Notes: generated from the letters alone by a model not told the origin. A stretch of DNA of 64,000 bases from Plantactinospora soyae (GCF_014874095.1 NZ_JADBEB010000001.1:8680001-8744000), one strand, 5' to 3'. Shown: positions 10,155 through 18,947, counted from the stretch's first letter. A program made the numbers and translations.

Positions 10155-12104
10155 GTGCAGCAGGTACGGATCGCGGATCGTTACCTGCTGCTGGATACCG
10201 TCGGCAGCGGCGGGATGGGGCGGGTCTGGCTGGCCCGGGACGAGATGCTGCACCGCTCCGTCGCGATAAAGCAGGTCGTCCCGCCGAACTGGATGACGCC
10301 GGAGGAACGCCAGGAACTTCGGGCCCGGACCCTGCGGGAGGCCCGGACCGCGGCCCGGCTGAACCACCCCAACGTGGTACGGATCTACGACGTCGTGCAC
10401 GCCGACGAGTGCCCCTGGATCGTGATGGAGTACGTCCCGTCCCGCTCGGTGCAACAGGTGCTCGACGCGGACGGCCCCCTCACCCCGCTGCGGACCGCCG
10501 AGCTGGGCCTGGCCGTACTGGCCGCGCTGCGGGCCGCGCACCGGGGCGGGGTGTTGCACCGGGACGTCAAGCCGCACAACGTGCTGATCGCCGACGACGG
10601 GCGGGTGGTACTCACCGACTTCGGTCTGGCCACCGTGGACGGCGGTGACGGGGCGCTGACCCGGGACGGCGTCGTGCTCGGCTCGCCGCAGTACGTCTCC
10701 CCGGAACGGGCCGCGAGCGGCTCGTCCACGGTCGAGTCCGACCTCTGGTCGCTGGGCGCCACCCTGTACGCCGCAGTGGAGGGCCGGTCGCCGTACCGCC
10801 GGCCGACCACGATGGCCACCCTGACCGCGCTCGCGGTGGCGCCACCGGACCCGCCGAAACGGGCCGGTCCACTCCGGCCGGTACTGGCCGGGCTGCTCCG
10901 CCGGGATCCCCGGCAGCGGCTGACCGCCGACGAGGTCGAGCGGCTGCTGCGCCGGATCACCGAACCGCCGCCGCGGTCCGGGCGAGATCCGCTTGCCGTG
11001 GCCCGTAGCCTCGCCCGCCGCTCGCCGGTCAGCCCGGAGGCCGATCAGCCCGGTCCGGACGATCCGGCCGGCACGGAGCCGGACCGGCGGCAGCAGCCGA
11101 GGCAGCGCCGGCCGCCCAACCAACGCCCGCAGCCCGAGCAGCGGGCACAGCCGAACCAACGACTCCGGCCGAACCAGCCGCTCGCACCCCATCGCGACGA
11201 CGAGCCGGACCAGCGGCGGGCTGCCGACCCGCCCGGAGCGGCCGAGCAGTACGGGGGGACCGATCAGCCCGGGTCAGTCGATCGGCGCGGTGCCGCGGCC
11301 CGGCACCCCGGCCCGTACCGGCCCGGTGACCGGGACGGGCCCGGTGGACCGGACCCGAATGGCCGGCCGGACGATCCCGGCCCACCAGTCGAGCTGTGGG
11401 AGCCGTCCTCCGGCGGGCGTCGGCGCGGCCGGCACCCCTGGTGGGTACTGGCGACGGCCGGGGTCCTCGCCGTGCTGACCGGGCTCGGCACCGGGCTGGT
11501 GCTCTGGAACCAGCGCGGCGAACCGGCCACACCCGACGCCTCCGGAACCCATCGGTCGACGACGCGGGTGCCGGCCGCGTTCCCGTGCGCTCCGCCGCCG
11601 GAGGAGAGCAGCACGGTGACCGCCGCGCCGCATCCGCCCGAGGAGCGCTTCGGACTCGTCAAGAACTGGACCTGGTACACCGATCCGTCCGGCTTCCGGA
11701 TCGCCGTACCGATCGGTTGGCGCCGGTACGCCGACGGACCGGTCGTCTGCTTCCGGGAGCCGGTGGCCGGTACCGCCCGGACGCTGAGCATCGACCCGAC
11801 CACTCCGGCGACCCGGAACGCGGAGGCGTACTGGCTCGCGGAGGAGCGGCGGCTGCTCGGGCGCGGCGCGTTGACCGGTTACGAACAGGTCGCCATCGGA
11901 CCGCTGGACCTGGGAGCCGGCGGCGCGACCTGGGAGTGTCGCTGGACCAACGCCCTCGGTGACCGGGTGCAGACCGCCCGAATGCTGATCAACACGTCTT
12001 CCCGCCGGGCGTACACGGTGTCCTGGTTGACCCGGGAGTTCGACTGGGGAGTCAACCAGAGCTATCTGCGGATGTTGCAGACCAGTTTCCGACCGGCCAC
12101 CTGA
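10155..12104 (+). CDS. Transmembrane serine/threonine protein kinase (PknB-type)
   Basis: The 649-residue product has an N-terminal Hanks-type kinase domain (about 1-270): glycine loop GSGGMGRVW, ATP-binding Lys39, catalytic HRDVKPHN (Asp137), DFG at 155-157 and SPQYVSPE in the P+1 loop. A Pro/Arg/Gln-rich linker follows (about 290-420), one membrane helix (about 428-450) and an extracytoplasmic domain of about 190 residues without recognisable PASTA repeats. All kinase residues are present, so it should be active. GTG at 10155 is chosen because GAGGGGAAG lies just upstream; ATG codons at 10092 and 10095 are alternatives. Its ligand and substrates are unknown. Confidence 0.9.
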   Translation: MQQVRIADRYLLLDTVGSGGMGRVWLARDEMLHRSVAIKQVVPPNWMTPEERQELRARTLREARTAARLNHPNVVRIYDVVHADECPWIVMEYVPSRSVQQVLDADGPLTPLRTAELGLAVLAALRAAHRGGVLHRDVKPHNVLIADDGRVVLTDFGLATVDGGDGALTRDGVVLGSPQYVSPERAASGSSTVESDLWSLGATLYAAVEGRSPYRRPTTMATLTALAVAPPDPPKRAGPLRPVLAGLLRRDPRQRLTADEVERLLRRITEPPPRSGRDPLAVARSLARRSPVSPEADQPGPDDPAGTEPDRRQQPRQRRPPNQRPQPEQRAQPNQRLRPNQPLAPHRDDEPDQRRAADPPGAAEQYGGTDQPGSVDRRGAAARHPGPYRPGDRDGPGGPDPNGRPDDPGPPVELWEPSSGGRRRGRHPWWVLATAGVLAVLTGLGTGLVLWNQRGEPATPDASGTHRSTTRVPAAFPCAPPPEESSTVTAAPHPPEERFGLVKNWTWYTDPSGFRIAVPIGWRRYADGPVVCFREPVAGTARTLSIDPTTPATRNAEAYWLAEERRLLGRGALTGYEQVAIGPLDLGAGGATWECRWTNALGDRVQTARMLINTSSRRAYTVSWLTREFDWGVNQSYLRMLQTSFRPAT

Positions 12105-12426
12105 CCCCAGCCCCACCGGGCCACACCGGCTCGTTCTCCGGCGTGACTGCGACGATCTCGCGGCGACACGCCGGGGCTCGCCGGGGCGGTACCGTTCCCG
12201 GCCCCGGCACCGACCGCTCGCCGGAGGCGTACGACCACCCACGACACCCGCGCTGAGCTGCGAGTCAACGCGATTCCCGATCACGTTCGGAGTGGCCGCG
12301 CCAGCCCGGTCGTCCTGCCCGGAACCACCCGGACAGCACTGTGGATCAAATGGTGATTGCCTGCCGATCCGCCGTTTGGCACAGTGGCGGAGCCATGTGG
12401 ATGCTCCAGGGGAAGGACGTACGCAA
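12105..12426. other. 322-bp intergenic region with a small upstream ORF
   Basis: No larger gene is supported here. At its 3' end ATG at 12395 opens an 11-codon frame (MWMLQGKDVRK) whose TGA overlaps the ATG of the next gene in an ATGA arrangement, and the next gene's GGGGAAGGA ribosome site lies inside this frame. Whether it is translated is unknown. The remainder shows short GC-rich dyads only. Confidence 0.4.
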
Positions 12427-13236
12427 ATGATGGGGCCATCCCATGCATTGTCCGGTGCTGCGGTCTGGTTGGCCGGGTCCTGGGCGCTGGACCAGTTCGC
12501 CGGTTACGAGCAGTCGCCACTGGCGATCGCGGTCGGTACGGCGGTCTGCGCGGGCGGGGCGCTCTTCCCCGACCTCGACATGTCCGGCAAGGTCACCAAG
12601 AACCAGGGTGGTGCCACCGTCGCCCGCACCTTCGGTGTGGTGTCGCTGTTCTTCGCCGAGGTGATGGAGAAGATCTCCCTCGGCGTCTACCACGCCACGA
12701 AGCTCAGCAAGGATCCGCACCGCAACAACGGCCACCGCACCCTGACCCACACCCTGCCGTTCACCGCGCTGGTCGGCTGGGGAACCACCGCCCTCTGCAC
12801 CGCGTACGGCAAGTGGGCGGTGATCGGCATCCTCTTCTTCATGATCGGGTTGGCGCTGCGCGGCCTGTTCGACGAGTGGGCGAAGCGGGCCGGCTGGGTG
12901 ATCGTCACCATCGTCTCGCTGGCGGCGGCCTACTTCACCTTCCTGCACCTGCCGGACGACCGGGGCTATCCGATGCTGGGCCTGGCGGTCGGCGTCGGCT
13001 GTTTCGTGCACATCATGGGCGACTTCATCACCAGCGCCGGTGTGCCGATCCTCTGGCCGATCCCGATCAAGCGTCGAATGTGGTTGATGATCGGCATACC
13101 GAACAAGATCGCCGTCAAGGTCGGCGGCAAGGTGGAGACGGTCGTGCTGCGCGGCGTCTTCACCGTGGTCTCCGTGCTCGCCACGGCCGGCCTGCTGGCG
13201 CCGTCGGTGCTCCGCAGGTTCAACATCGAGATCTGA
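12427..13236 (+). CDS. YdjM-like membrane-bound metal-dependent hydrolase
   Basis: The 269-residue protein matches the DUF457/YdjM family of inner-membrane, predicted metal-dependent hydrolases. It opens with MMGPSHALSGAAVWL and contains LFPDLDMSGK, then GHRTLTHTLPF and FVHIMGDFITSAGVPILWP, so the histidine and aspartate pairs expected for metal binding are in order between several membrane helices. The ATG at 12427 is preceded by GGGGAAGGA; the adjacent ATG at 12430 is also possible. The family was linked to the SOS response in E. coli, but nothing here shows a LexA site. Confidence 0.85.
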   Translation: MMGPSHALSGAAVWLAGSWALDQFAGYEQSPLAIAVGTAVCAGGALFPDLDMSGKVTKNQGGATVARTFGVVSLFFAEVMEKISLGVYHATKLSKDPHRNNGHRTLTHTLPFTALVGWGTTALCTAYGKWAVIGILFFMIGLALRGLFDEWAKRAGWVIVTIVSLAAAYFTFLHLPDDRGYPMLGLAVGVGCFVHIMGDFITSAGVPILWPIPIKRRMWLMIGIPNKIAVKVGGKVETVVLRGVFTVVSVLATAGLLAPSVLRRFNIEI

Positions 13237-13260
13237 CGGTACGCCGGGGTCGCGGTCGCC

Positions 13261-13887
13261 TCAGACCGCGACCCGCTGGGCCGGCACCGGCACGGTCAGT
13301 CCCCAGACGGCGAGCAGTTCGGGCGTGTTCGCCCGGCTGCCGTCCGCCACGGCGTCACAGGCGATGTCGACGATCTCGTCCTTGTGCGCCATCAGGTAGG
13401 GCCGGGCGCCGACGTCGGCGTTGGCGAGCGCGGCGATGCCCGCCCAGTGCCGCCGGCCGAACAGCATCGGATAGCCGCGCAACCCCTCGTAGGTGGCGCA
13501 GACCAGCGCCTCGGGATAGGGCAGTGCCGCCACCCGGCGGACCGCCGCGGTGGTCAGGCCCGGCATGTCCACCGGGACCACCACGACCGCCTCGATCCGG
13601 GGATCGGGCAGGGCGTTCAGGCCGAGTCGGATCGACGATCCGATTCCGGTGCCCCACGAGCGGTTGACCACCACCATCGTGCCGGAGAGGTCTGCGGTTG
13701 CCCGGACCTGGTCGGCCGCGGCGCCGAGCACCACGACCAACGGTCCGCACCCCGCCTCGCGCATGGTGTCGAGCACCTGGTTCACCAGGGGTCGCTCCCC
13801 CTGGTGCAGCAACGCCTCCGGGCCACCGATCCGGCGTCCCCCGCCCGCGGCGATGATCATTCCTGCGATCCGACTCAGCGCCGTCAC
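13261..13887 (-). CDS. MocA-like nucleotidyltransferase
   Basis: The 208-residue product is a MobA-like NTP transferase of the MocA/CoxI-adjacent type. It begins IAGMIIAAGGGRRIGGPEAL, the NTP-binding loop, and continues with VVVLGAAADQV, WGTGIGSSIRLGL and VVPVDMPGLTTAAV, where the Asp coordinates the metal. MocA enzymes attach CMP to the molybdenum cofactor, but no molybdoenzyme gene is in the window, so the acceptor is uncertain. GTG at 13887 with GGCGGAAG before it is used; ATG three codons before IIAAGG is the alternative. It lies downstream of a PolA-like gene on the same strand, separated by a tandem repeat. Confidence 0.78.
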   Translation of the reverse strand: MTALSRIAGMIIAAGGGRRIGGPEALLHQGERPLVNQVLDTMREAGCGPLVVVLGAAADQVRATADLSGTMVVVNRSWGTGIGSSIRLGLNALPDPRIEAVVVVPVDMPGLTTAAVRRVAALPYPEALVCATYEGLRGYPMLFGRRHWAGIAALANADVGARPYLMAHKDEIVDIACDAVADGSRANTPELLAVWGLTVPVPAQRVAV

Positions 13888-13893
13888 CTTCCG

Positions 13894-13952
13894 CCTGTCG
13901 TACGACCCCCCGCCGCACGCACACCTGTCGTACGACCCCCGCCGCACGCACA
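13894..13952. repeat. Tandem 29/30-bp repeat carrying a GTCGTACGAC palindrome
   Basis: Two head-to-tail units begin CCTGTCGTACGACCCC and end CCGCACGCACA; they differ by one C. Each holds the perfect palindrome GTCGTACGAC, so two identical dyads sit about 30 bp apart just upstream of the MocA-like gene. This could be a double operator or a simple duplication. Confidence 0.75.
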
Positions 13953-14009
13953 ACGGACCCAACGAGCGGATGTCAGCCAGGTATCGGCACTAAACGGACT
14001 AATTTGGAG

Positions 14010-15806
14010 TTATGCCGCATCGGCGTAACAGTCCACCGTCGACACGTCGAGCGGAAACCGGACCGGGCTGTCGCCGAACAACAACCGTCCCGCCTGGGTC
14101 GCCGCCTGGTGCACCAGGGCGGAGACCTGGTCGGCCAGCTCCGCCGGGCAGTGCACCAGGACCTCGTCGTGCTGGAAGAAGACCAACTCGGCACCACCGG
14201 CCCCGGCCGGCCCGGCCCGAAGACCAGCGAGTCCGTTCCGCAGCCCGGCGAGCAGGGTCAGCGCCCACTCCGCCGCCGTGGCCTGGATGACGAAGTTGCG
14301 GGTGAACCGGCCCCGGGCCCGCGCGGCGGCCCTGGCCCGGGGACCGAACGGATCACCGCCGGCCGACTCGACCACCGGCCCCTCGCCCTCCTCCGACTCC
14401 CGGACCGAGACCGAGGACGGTGGACAGGTACGCCCGAGCCAGGAACGCACCAGCCCGCCGCCCTCCCCGGTCCGCGCCGCGGCCTCGACGTACTCGAAGG
14501 CGGTCGGATAGCTGCGCCGGAGCACCGCCAACGCGGGGATCGCCTCACCTCCGGTCTGCCCGTACATCGCGCCGAGCAGGGCCAGCTTGGCCCGACCCCG
14601 GTCACCACCGAAGCTGTCCCGGGCCAACGCGGCGTAGAGATCCCCGGACCCGCCGGCAGCGGCCAGCCGGGCGTCGCCGGATACCGCCGCCAGCACCCGG
14701 GGCTCCAACTGACCGGCGTCGGCGACCACGAACCGCCACCCCGGATCGGCCCGAACGGCCCGCCGGACCACCTTCGGGATCTGCAACGCCCCGCCGCCCC
14801 GGGTCGCCCAGCGACCGGAGACCACCCCGGCCGGTACGTACTCCGGGCGGAAACGGCCGCCCCGGACCCATGCCTCCCGCCAGGTCCAGCCGTGCGCGGT
14901 CCAGATCCGGTACAGCTCCTTGTATTCGAGCAGCAGTGGCACCGCCGGATGATCCACTCCACGCAACACCCAGGCCCGGGTGTTGGGCAGGTCGAAGCCG
15001 GCCCGAGCGAAGGCGCGGAGCAGTTCGGCCGGCGACTCGGCGTGCAGCTGCCGTACGCCGAACGCCGCCGCGATCCGCGCGGACAGCTCGGCGAGCCGGC
15101 GGGGCGGCCCACCCATCGGCGACGGTTCACCGAGCAGCTCGACCAGGAGCGCGTCGTGTACGTCGGCCCGCCAGGGCAACCCGGTCGCGCCCATCTCGGC
15201 GGCGACCAGGGCACCGGCGGACTCGGCCGCGACCAGGAGCCGGAACCGGCCCGGATGCTCGGTCTCGGCGATCCGGGCCTGCTGGTCGGCGTACACCCGG
15301 ACCAGCGCGTCGAGCCCGAGCGGCGGCGGCCCGTACGCCATCTCGAAAAGGGCGCCCTGGCCGTCCCCGGGGGGCGCGGCGGCCCGGGATGGTGGATCGG
15401 CCGGCACCGGCGCACCCGTCAGCCGGGCCCACGCCGCGGCCAGCCCACGCGGCTCGCCCCAGCGCCCAGCCTGGCCGAGCAGCAGCGCCTCGGTCAGTTC
15501 GACGTCGTGACACCGGTCCACCCGGACGCCCCGACGCAGCAGCCCCGGATAGGTCGCGGCGGTGGAGGCCCAGAGCCAGCGCGGCGGCTCGCCCGGCCTC
15601 CGGCCGGCGGTCTCCCGGGCGGCGACCGCCGCCCCGACGTCGGCGACCCGCTCGGCGGGGCCGGCGAGCCGGCCGTCCGGATGGAGCGACTGGAGCAGAC
15701 CTCCGTCGCCGTCCTCGTCTCGGACCACCGCCACCAGCACGCCGTGGATTCTGCCCGCCCCGTCCGACATCCCCGCCGGCAGCGGCGGCACCGAGACGAC
15801 GGTCAC
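14010..15806 (-). CDS. PolA-like DNA polymerase with degenerate 3'-5' exonuclease domain
   Basis: The 598-residue protein is the actinobacterial family annotated as bifunctional 3'-5' exonuclease/DNA polymerase. The C-terminal half keeps family A polymerase landmarks: motif A as VVADAGQLEPRVLAAVSGD, motif B as RAKLALLGAMYGQTGGEA, and motif C as FFQHDEVLVH, so both catalytic aspartates are present. The N-terminal half shows an exonuclease-like LWASTAATYPGLLRRGVRV and CHDVELTEALLL, but no clear DxE motif I, so proofreading is probably lost. It is much shorter than PolA and lacks a 5' nuclease domain. It is likely an accessory repair polymerase. The start is GTG at 15806, just after the GNAT gene. 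Confidence 0.82.
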   Translation of the reverse strand: MTVVSVPPLPAGMSDGAGRIHGVLVAVVRDEDGDGGLLQSLHPDGRLAGPAERVADVGAAVAARETAGRRPGEPPRWLWASTAATYPGLLRRGVRVDRCHDVELTEALLLGQAGRWGEPRGLAAAWARLTGAPVPADPPSRAAAPPGDGQGALFEMAYGPPPLGLDALVRVYADQQARIAETEHPGRFRLLVAAESAGALVAAEMGATGLPWRADVHDALLVELLGEPSPMGGPPRRLAELSARIAAAFGVRQLHAESPAELLRAFARAGFDLPNTRAWVLRGVDHPAVPLLLEYKELYRIWTAHGWTWREAWVRGGRFRPEYVPAGVVSGRWATRGGGALQIPKVVRRAVRADPGWRFVVADAGQLEPRVLAAVSGDARLAAAGGSGDLYAALARDSFGGDRGRAKLALLGAMYGQTGGEAIPALAVLRRSYPTAFEYVEAAARTGEGGGLVRSWLGRTCPPSSVSVRESEEGEGPVVESAGGDPFGPRARAAARARGRFTRNFVIQATAAEWALTLLAGLRNGLAGLRAGPAGAGGAELVFFQHDEVLVHCPAELADQVSALVHQAATQAGRLLFGDSPVRFPLDVSTVDCYADAA

Positions 15807-15821
15807 CGGGCTCGAAGGTCC

Positions 15822-16448
15822 TCAGCTTGCCCGGCTCTGCCCCGGCTCGGGCTCCGCCGGGCGGTCCCCGTCGGAGCGCAGCCGGGCATGCAGGTGTACG
15901 TCGTGCCATCCGTCCGCGTGCAGCATCGCCTGCCGCAGTACCCCCTCAGTCGGGTAGCCCACCTTGCCGGCCACCCGGCAGGAGGCCCGGTTCCGGGTCG
16001 AGTGCAGCAGGACCAGCCGGTGGATGCCGAGGATGTCGAAGGCCCAGCGGGTCAGCGCGGTGACCGCCCGTCCGGCGACGCCCGCGCCCCGGGCGGCGGG
16101 CAGCACCCAGTAGGAAAGCTCGGCGCTTCCCTCGACCAGGGTGACGTTGCGCAGCCCGACCTGCCCGACCGGCCGGTCTGCGGGCCCGTCGACGAGAGCC
16201 CAGCTCGCGTCCGTCTCCGCCGCCCAGCGGGCCGGCCACTGCGCCGTCCAGTCCCGCGCCTCGGCGTCGCTGTCCATCCGGCGGATATGCCACCGCTGGA
16301 TCTCGGGACAGTCGAACGCGGCCCGTACGGTCGCAGCGTCGTCCACGCGCCACGGCCGCAGGCTCAGCCCGCCCTCGGCGGCGAGTCGGGGCTGACGGAG
16401 GGAGTGCAGCGAGCCGGCGGGAAGCACCGGCGGGACGAGCAACGGCAT
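15822..16448 (-). CDS. GNAT family N-acetyltransferase (RimJ/RimL-like)
   Basis: About 208 residues form one GNAT domain: LSLRPWRVDDAATVRAAFD, an acetyl-CoA-binding region ELSYWVLPAARGAGVAGRAV and LGIHRLVLLHSTRNRASCRV followed by AGKVGYPTEGVLRQAM. This is the RimJ/RimL class that acetylates N-terminal or other primary amines; the target cannot be deduced. An ATG at 16448 is used; an in-frame GTG at 16469 would add seven residues. It is 15 bases upstream of the PolA-like gene and could be cotranscribed with it. Confidence 0.82.
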   Translation of the reverse strand: MPLLVPPVLPAGSLHSLRQPRLAAEGGLSLRPWRVDDAATVRAAFDCPEIQRWHIRRMDSDAEARDWTAQWPARWAAETDASWALVDGPADRPVGQVGLRNVTLVEGSAELSYWVLPAARGAGVAGRAVTALTRWAFDILGIHRLVLLHSTRNRASCRVAGKVGYPTEGVLRQAMLHADGWHDVHLHARLRSDGDRPAEPEPGQSRAS

Positions 16449-16490
16449 CCGTTCATGATGGCCGAGCACCTACGCAGGGCGACCACATCG

Positions 16491-17447
16491 TCATAGGGTG
16501 ACCTGCCGGCGGGCGGCCATTCTGCTGACCATGACGTTGATTGCAAAAATTCCGACCACGGCTCCGAGAAACACGTTTCGCGGGCTCAAATTCCACCCGT
16601 GGAGCGCCCAATTGGTTCGCTCATTGACCAGCATAGGCACGATCAGCGCCAGCAGGACCACGCTGGCCACGATCGATATCCGCACATCAAACGCCGCGCC
16701 CACGAGGGCCGCCACCAGCCCGGCGCCCACGATGACCGTTAGGGTAAAACGCTCGGCCCAGCCATTGAGCGGATTGGGCGTAATAACCGCTATAACCATT
16801 GTCGCACCGAGAAGCCAGGTCCATGGTCGCGTGGCCCGTGGTTGGCGCGCTCGAAGTAGTGGCACCATCGTCAACGCGGCTAACATGCATGTCCAGGTAG
16901 ATATTTGCATGATCAGGTAGAGACCCGTCCGCAGCCCCGACACTGCTTCGTACCCTGCCGATGGCCCTACCATGTACCACAGCTCATAGGCCGCGGAGTA
17001 CCAGATCTCCGCACCGAAGGCGCCAATGGTTATGGCGAGTGCGATGCGGTAGCGAGCCCACGCTGCGGCGATCAACGCGAGAAGCAGCAATGCGGGCGTG
17101 ACCGGGCTTCCCCCGTAGAGGAAGGTGGCGGATTTACCCGGCAACAGCAGCCATAAGCGCCAGATGAGGGGCAGTGCCGTAAGGGCAACGCCGCACACGA
17201 GCAGGGACAGCGCCGTCGATCGCAGCGCGGAGTATCGCAAGGTGTCCCGGGAGCGAAGCCGGTCTACACCGGTGCGGGCCCGCAGGCCTCCCACCACGAG
17301 CGCCAGGGACTCCCGAAGACTCGGGCGCCTCTGGTCCGTCTCGTCCACGGCCAGCAGTGTTTCCAGCATCTCGTCGGCGCGGTACTGCCGATAGGCCCGA
17401 GGGTACGCGCGCAGTAGCCACCGGTAGCGGCGCTCCAGGCCGGTCAC
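16491..17447 (-). CDS. Polytopic membrane protein coupled to PadR
   Basis: This 318-residue protein has a soluble N-terminus (RYRWLLRAYPRAYRQYRADE) that is typical of membrane proteins encoded next to PadR regulators in actinobacteria, followed by about eight hydrophobic segments and a basic C-terminus. No catalytic motif is recognised. Its start overlaps the PadR stop by four bases (ATGA), so translation is coupled. The stretch coding for the C-terminal half has more A/T at third positions than its neighbours, which may mean a different origin. A transport or resistance role is only guilt by association. Confidence 0.7.
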   Translation of the reverse strand: MTGLERRYRWLLRAYPRAYRQYRADEMLETLLAVDETDQRRPSLRESLALVVGGLRARTGVDRLRSRDTLRYSALRSTALSLLVCGVALTALPLIWRLWLLLPGKSATFLYGGSPVTPALLLLALIAAAWARYRIALAITIGAFGAEIWYSAAYELWYMVGPSAGYEAVSGLRTGLYLIMQISTWTCMLAALTMVPLLRARQPRATRPWTWLLGATMVIAVITPNPLNGWAERFTLTVIVGAGLVAALVGAAFDVRISIVASVVLLALIVPMLVNERTNWALHGWNLSPRNVFLGAVVGIFAINVMVSRMAARRQVTL

Positions 17448-17800
17448 GCCGGCACCGTCCGCCCCGTCGCGGCCGTCGACCGCACGGAACGGTCTCGAAC
17501 GACCCGAGCCGCAGCGGCCATCCGCGCCGCCTCCTCACGCAGTGCGGACAACCCGCGCTCGGTCAGCTCGTAGGTGCGACGGGCGCGGCCGTTAACCACC
17601 GCCTCCTCGGCCACTCGCACCATCTCCTCGCCGGTAAGCCGGTCCAACGCGGCGTACAGCGTGCCGGTCGTCAACCGCACCCGCCCGCCAGACAGGTCCT
17701 GCGCGCGCTTGACGATGGCGTAGCCGTGCAACGGCTCGTCCTGCAGCGCGGCGAGGATGAAGTATGTGGGTTCACGCATCGACGCGGAGACCGTAGTCAT
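17444..17800 (-). CDS. PadR family transcriptional regulator
   Basis: The 118-residue protein is a PadR-s1 type winged-helix repressor: REPTYFILAALQDEPLHGY is the first helix and turn, followed by GRVRLTTGTLYAALDRL as recognition helix and RRTYELTERGLSAL as wing. It probably controls itself and the membrane protein translated from its overlapping stop. A promoter-like pair (TTGACC at 17832-17837, TTATGT at 17808-17813, minus strand) puts the predicted transcript start at the ATG, so the mRNA is probably leaderless; M8 at 17779 is a less likely start. Confidence 0.9.
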   Translation of the reverse strand: MTTVSASMREPTYFILAALQDEPLHGYAIVKRAQDLSGGRVRLTTGTLYAALDRLTGEEMVRVAEEAVVNGRARRTYELTERGLSALREEAARMAAAARVVRDRSVRSTAATGRTVPA

Positions 17801-17802
17801 GT

Positions 17803-17837
17803 CATCTACATAAGCAGATGGTCGACGTATCGGTCAA
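17803..17837 (-). promoter_or_regulatory. padR promoter with overlapping dyad
   Basis: The -35 box TTGACC and the -10 box TTATGT are 18 bp apart, and the -10 box lies within the inverted repeat CATCT-N8-AGATG (17803-17820). A PadR dimer bound there would block its own promoter, which is the usual autoregulation in this family. The operator assignment is inferred. Confidence 0.55.
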
Positions 17838-17891
17838 GCTCGACTCTCCACTCGGCACACGGGATGTCACTGCCCGTCGAGGTCGCCATCC

Positions 17892-18254
17892 TCAGCGGTG
17901 GCCGACGACGTTGACCACCTTGCCGTCCGGGTCACGGACGAAGAAGCGCCGGACGCCCCACTCCTCGTCGGTAATCGGGTGCACGATCTCCGCGCCCGTC
18001 GCGCGTACCGCCTCGTAGGCGGCGTCGACGTCATCGACCTCCACGCTGAGGTCCGGGTTTACCGGCGCCGCCGCGTCTTTGGTGATGAGGATGATCTGGG
18101 CGGTGGGGTTGGACGGCGAAACCAGGTTGACCACCCACCCCAGGTTCATCTCCTCCCGGAAGCCCAGGAGCTGGTAGAAGCCGCTGCTCGCGACCGGGTC
18201 GGCGGTGGTGATATCGGGCACGGCACGGCGGATCGTCATGCCGGATTCTGACAT
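17892..18254 (-). CDS. VOC family (glyoxalase/bleomycin-resistance-like) protein
   Basis: A single 120-residue vicinal-oxygen-chelate domain is visible: RRAVPDITTADPVASSGFYQ at the first beta-alpha unit, LSVEVDDVDAAYEAV in the middle and GVRRFFVRDPDGKVVNVVGH at the end. VOC members may be lyases, dioxygenases or drug-binding proteins; this short PhnB/EhpR-like type gives no substrate. Metal ligands are not conserved clearly. An internal ATG at 18239 is an alternative start. It stands alone upstream of the PadR pair on the same strand. Confidence 0.82.
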   Translation of the reverse strand: MSESGMTIRRAVPDITTADPVASSGFYQLLGFREEMNLGWVVNLVSPSNPTAQIILITKDAAAPVNPDLSVEVDDVDAAYEAVRATGAEIVHPITDEEWGVRRFFVRDPDGKVVNVVGHR

Positions 18255-18432
18255 GCGAAGTACTCGCTCGTACGACTAGTGGGCCCCGCTCACCAGGCGC
18301 CCGGACGGAGGCTGCGGACCGCTGACACCATGACGTGTCGCATCCGGATCTGCCGAATTGAGTGCGCTGGATAGCCGCGCCATGCTCGATGAATGAACGG
18401 CGACTGACGGACTAGGAAGGGGTGACGCGACG

Positions 18433-18947
18433 CTACAAATTGGCCTTACTCGCAGAATCCTTGTGAAATATATCGACACCTTCAACGAGCACTTGAACCG
18501 AATGTCTGTCGCTTACCAGGGCTGCTTCATCTGCCATGGCACGCCAGCGTTTTCTCAGGGCCGGCGTGTCCGAGTCTCTTACAGCAAGATAGATGGCGCG
18601 CGCCGTACTTGCTGGCTGTTCATGTAGATGGGCGTCTGAGTCTGCAGACCATGCCAAAATTTGCCACTCGTCAACCTCTTCATCTCCACGATCACCCGCA
18701 TGCGTCGGTCACCGCTAAAAGTAAAGTCGACCGGTCCCCTTCCAGTTTCGACCTCTCGGTCTACCTGTATTCCCGCCATCTCGCAATAGCTATCAATGAC
18801 GGCGAGGAAAAGAAGTTGCATCGAGGGCTCAGGAATGGCGTTCTCGTAGGTTGCGTCTTGCCAAAAGACCCGCCACCCACCCTTCTCCTCCGCCCATGCC
18901 GAAAGTATCCTGGCGCCCCTCACTGACGACGCCCTGATCTGCCGCAA
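18433..18947 (-). pseudogene. Frameshifted PD-(D/E)XK nuclease-like gene remnant
   Basis: Two overlapping minus-strand frames make one protein when joined near 18600-18615. The first part (ending at about 18579) carries a restriction-endonuclease-like core, GRGPVDFTFSGDRRMRVIVE and then MKRLTSGKFWHGLQTQTP, that is, Asp in PVDF and E-x-K in VEMK, then IYMNSQ. The second part, one frame away, continues ARAIYLAVRDSDTPALRKRW to the stop at 18433. No good start codon exists for the first part and the segment EPSMQLLFLAVIDSYCEMAG suggests the C-terminal region of a larger protein, so it is also truncated at the 5' end. It lies next to a SUKH protein gene in the same direction. Confidence 0.7.
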
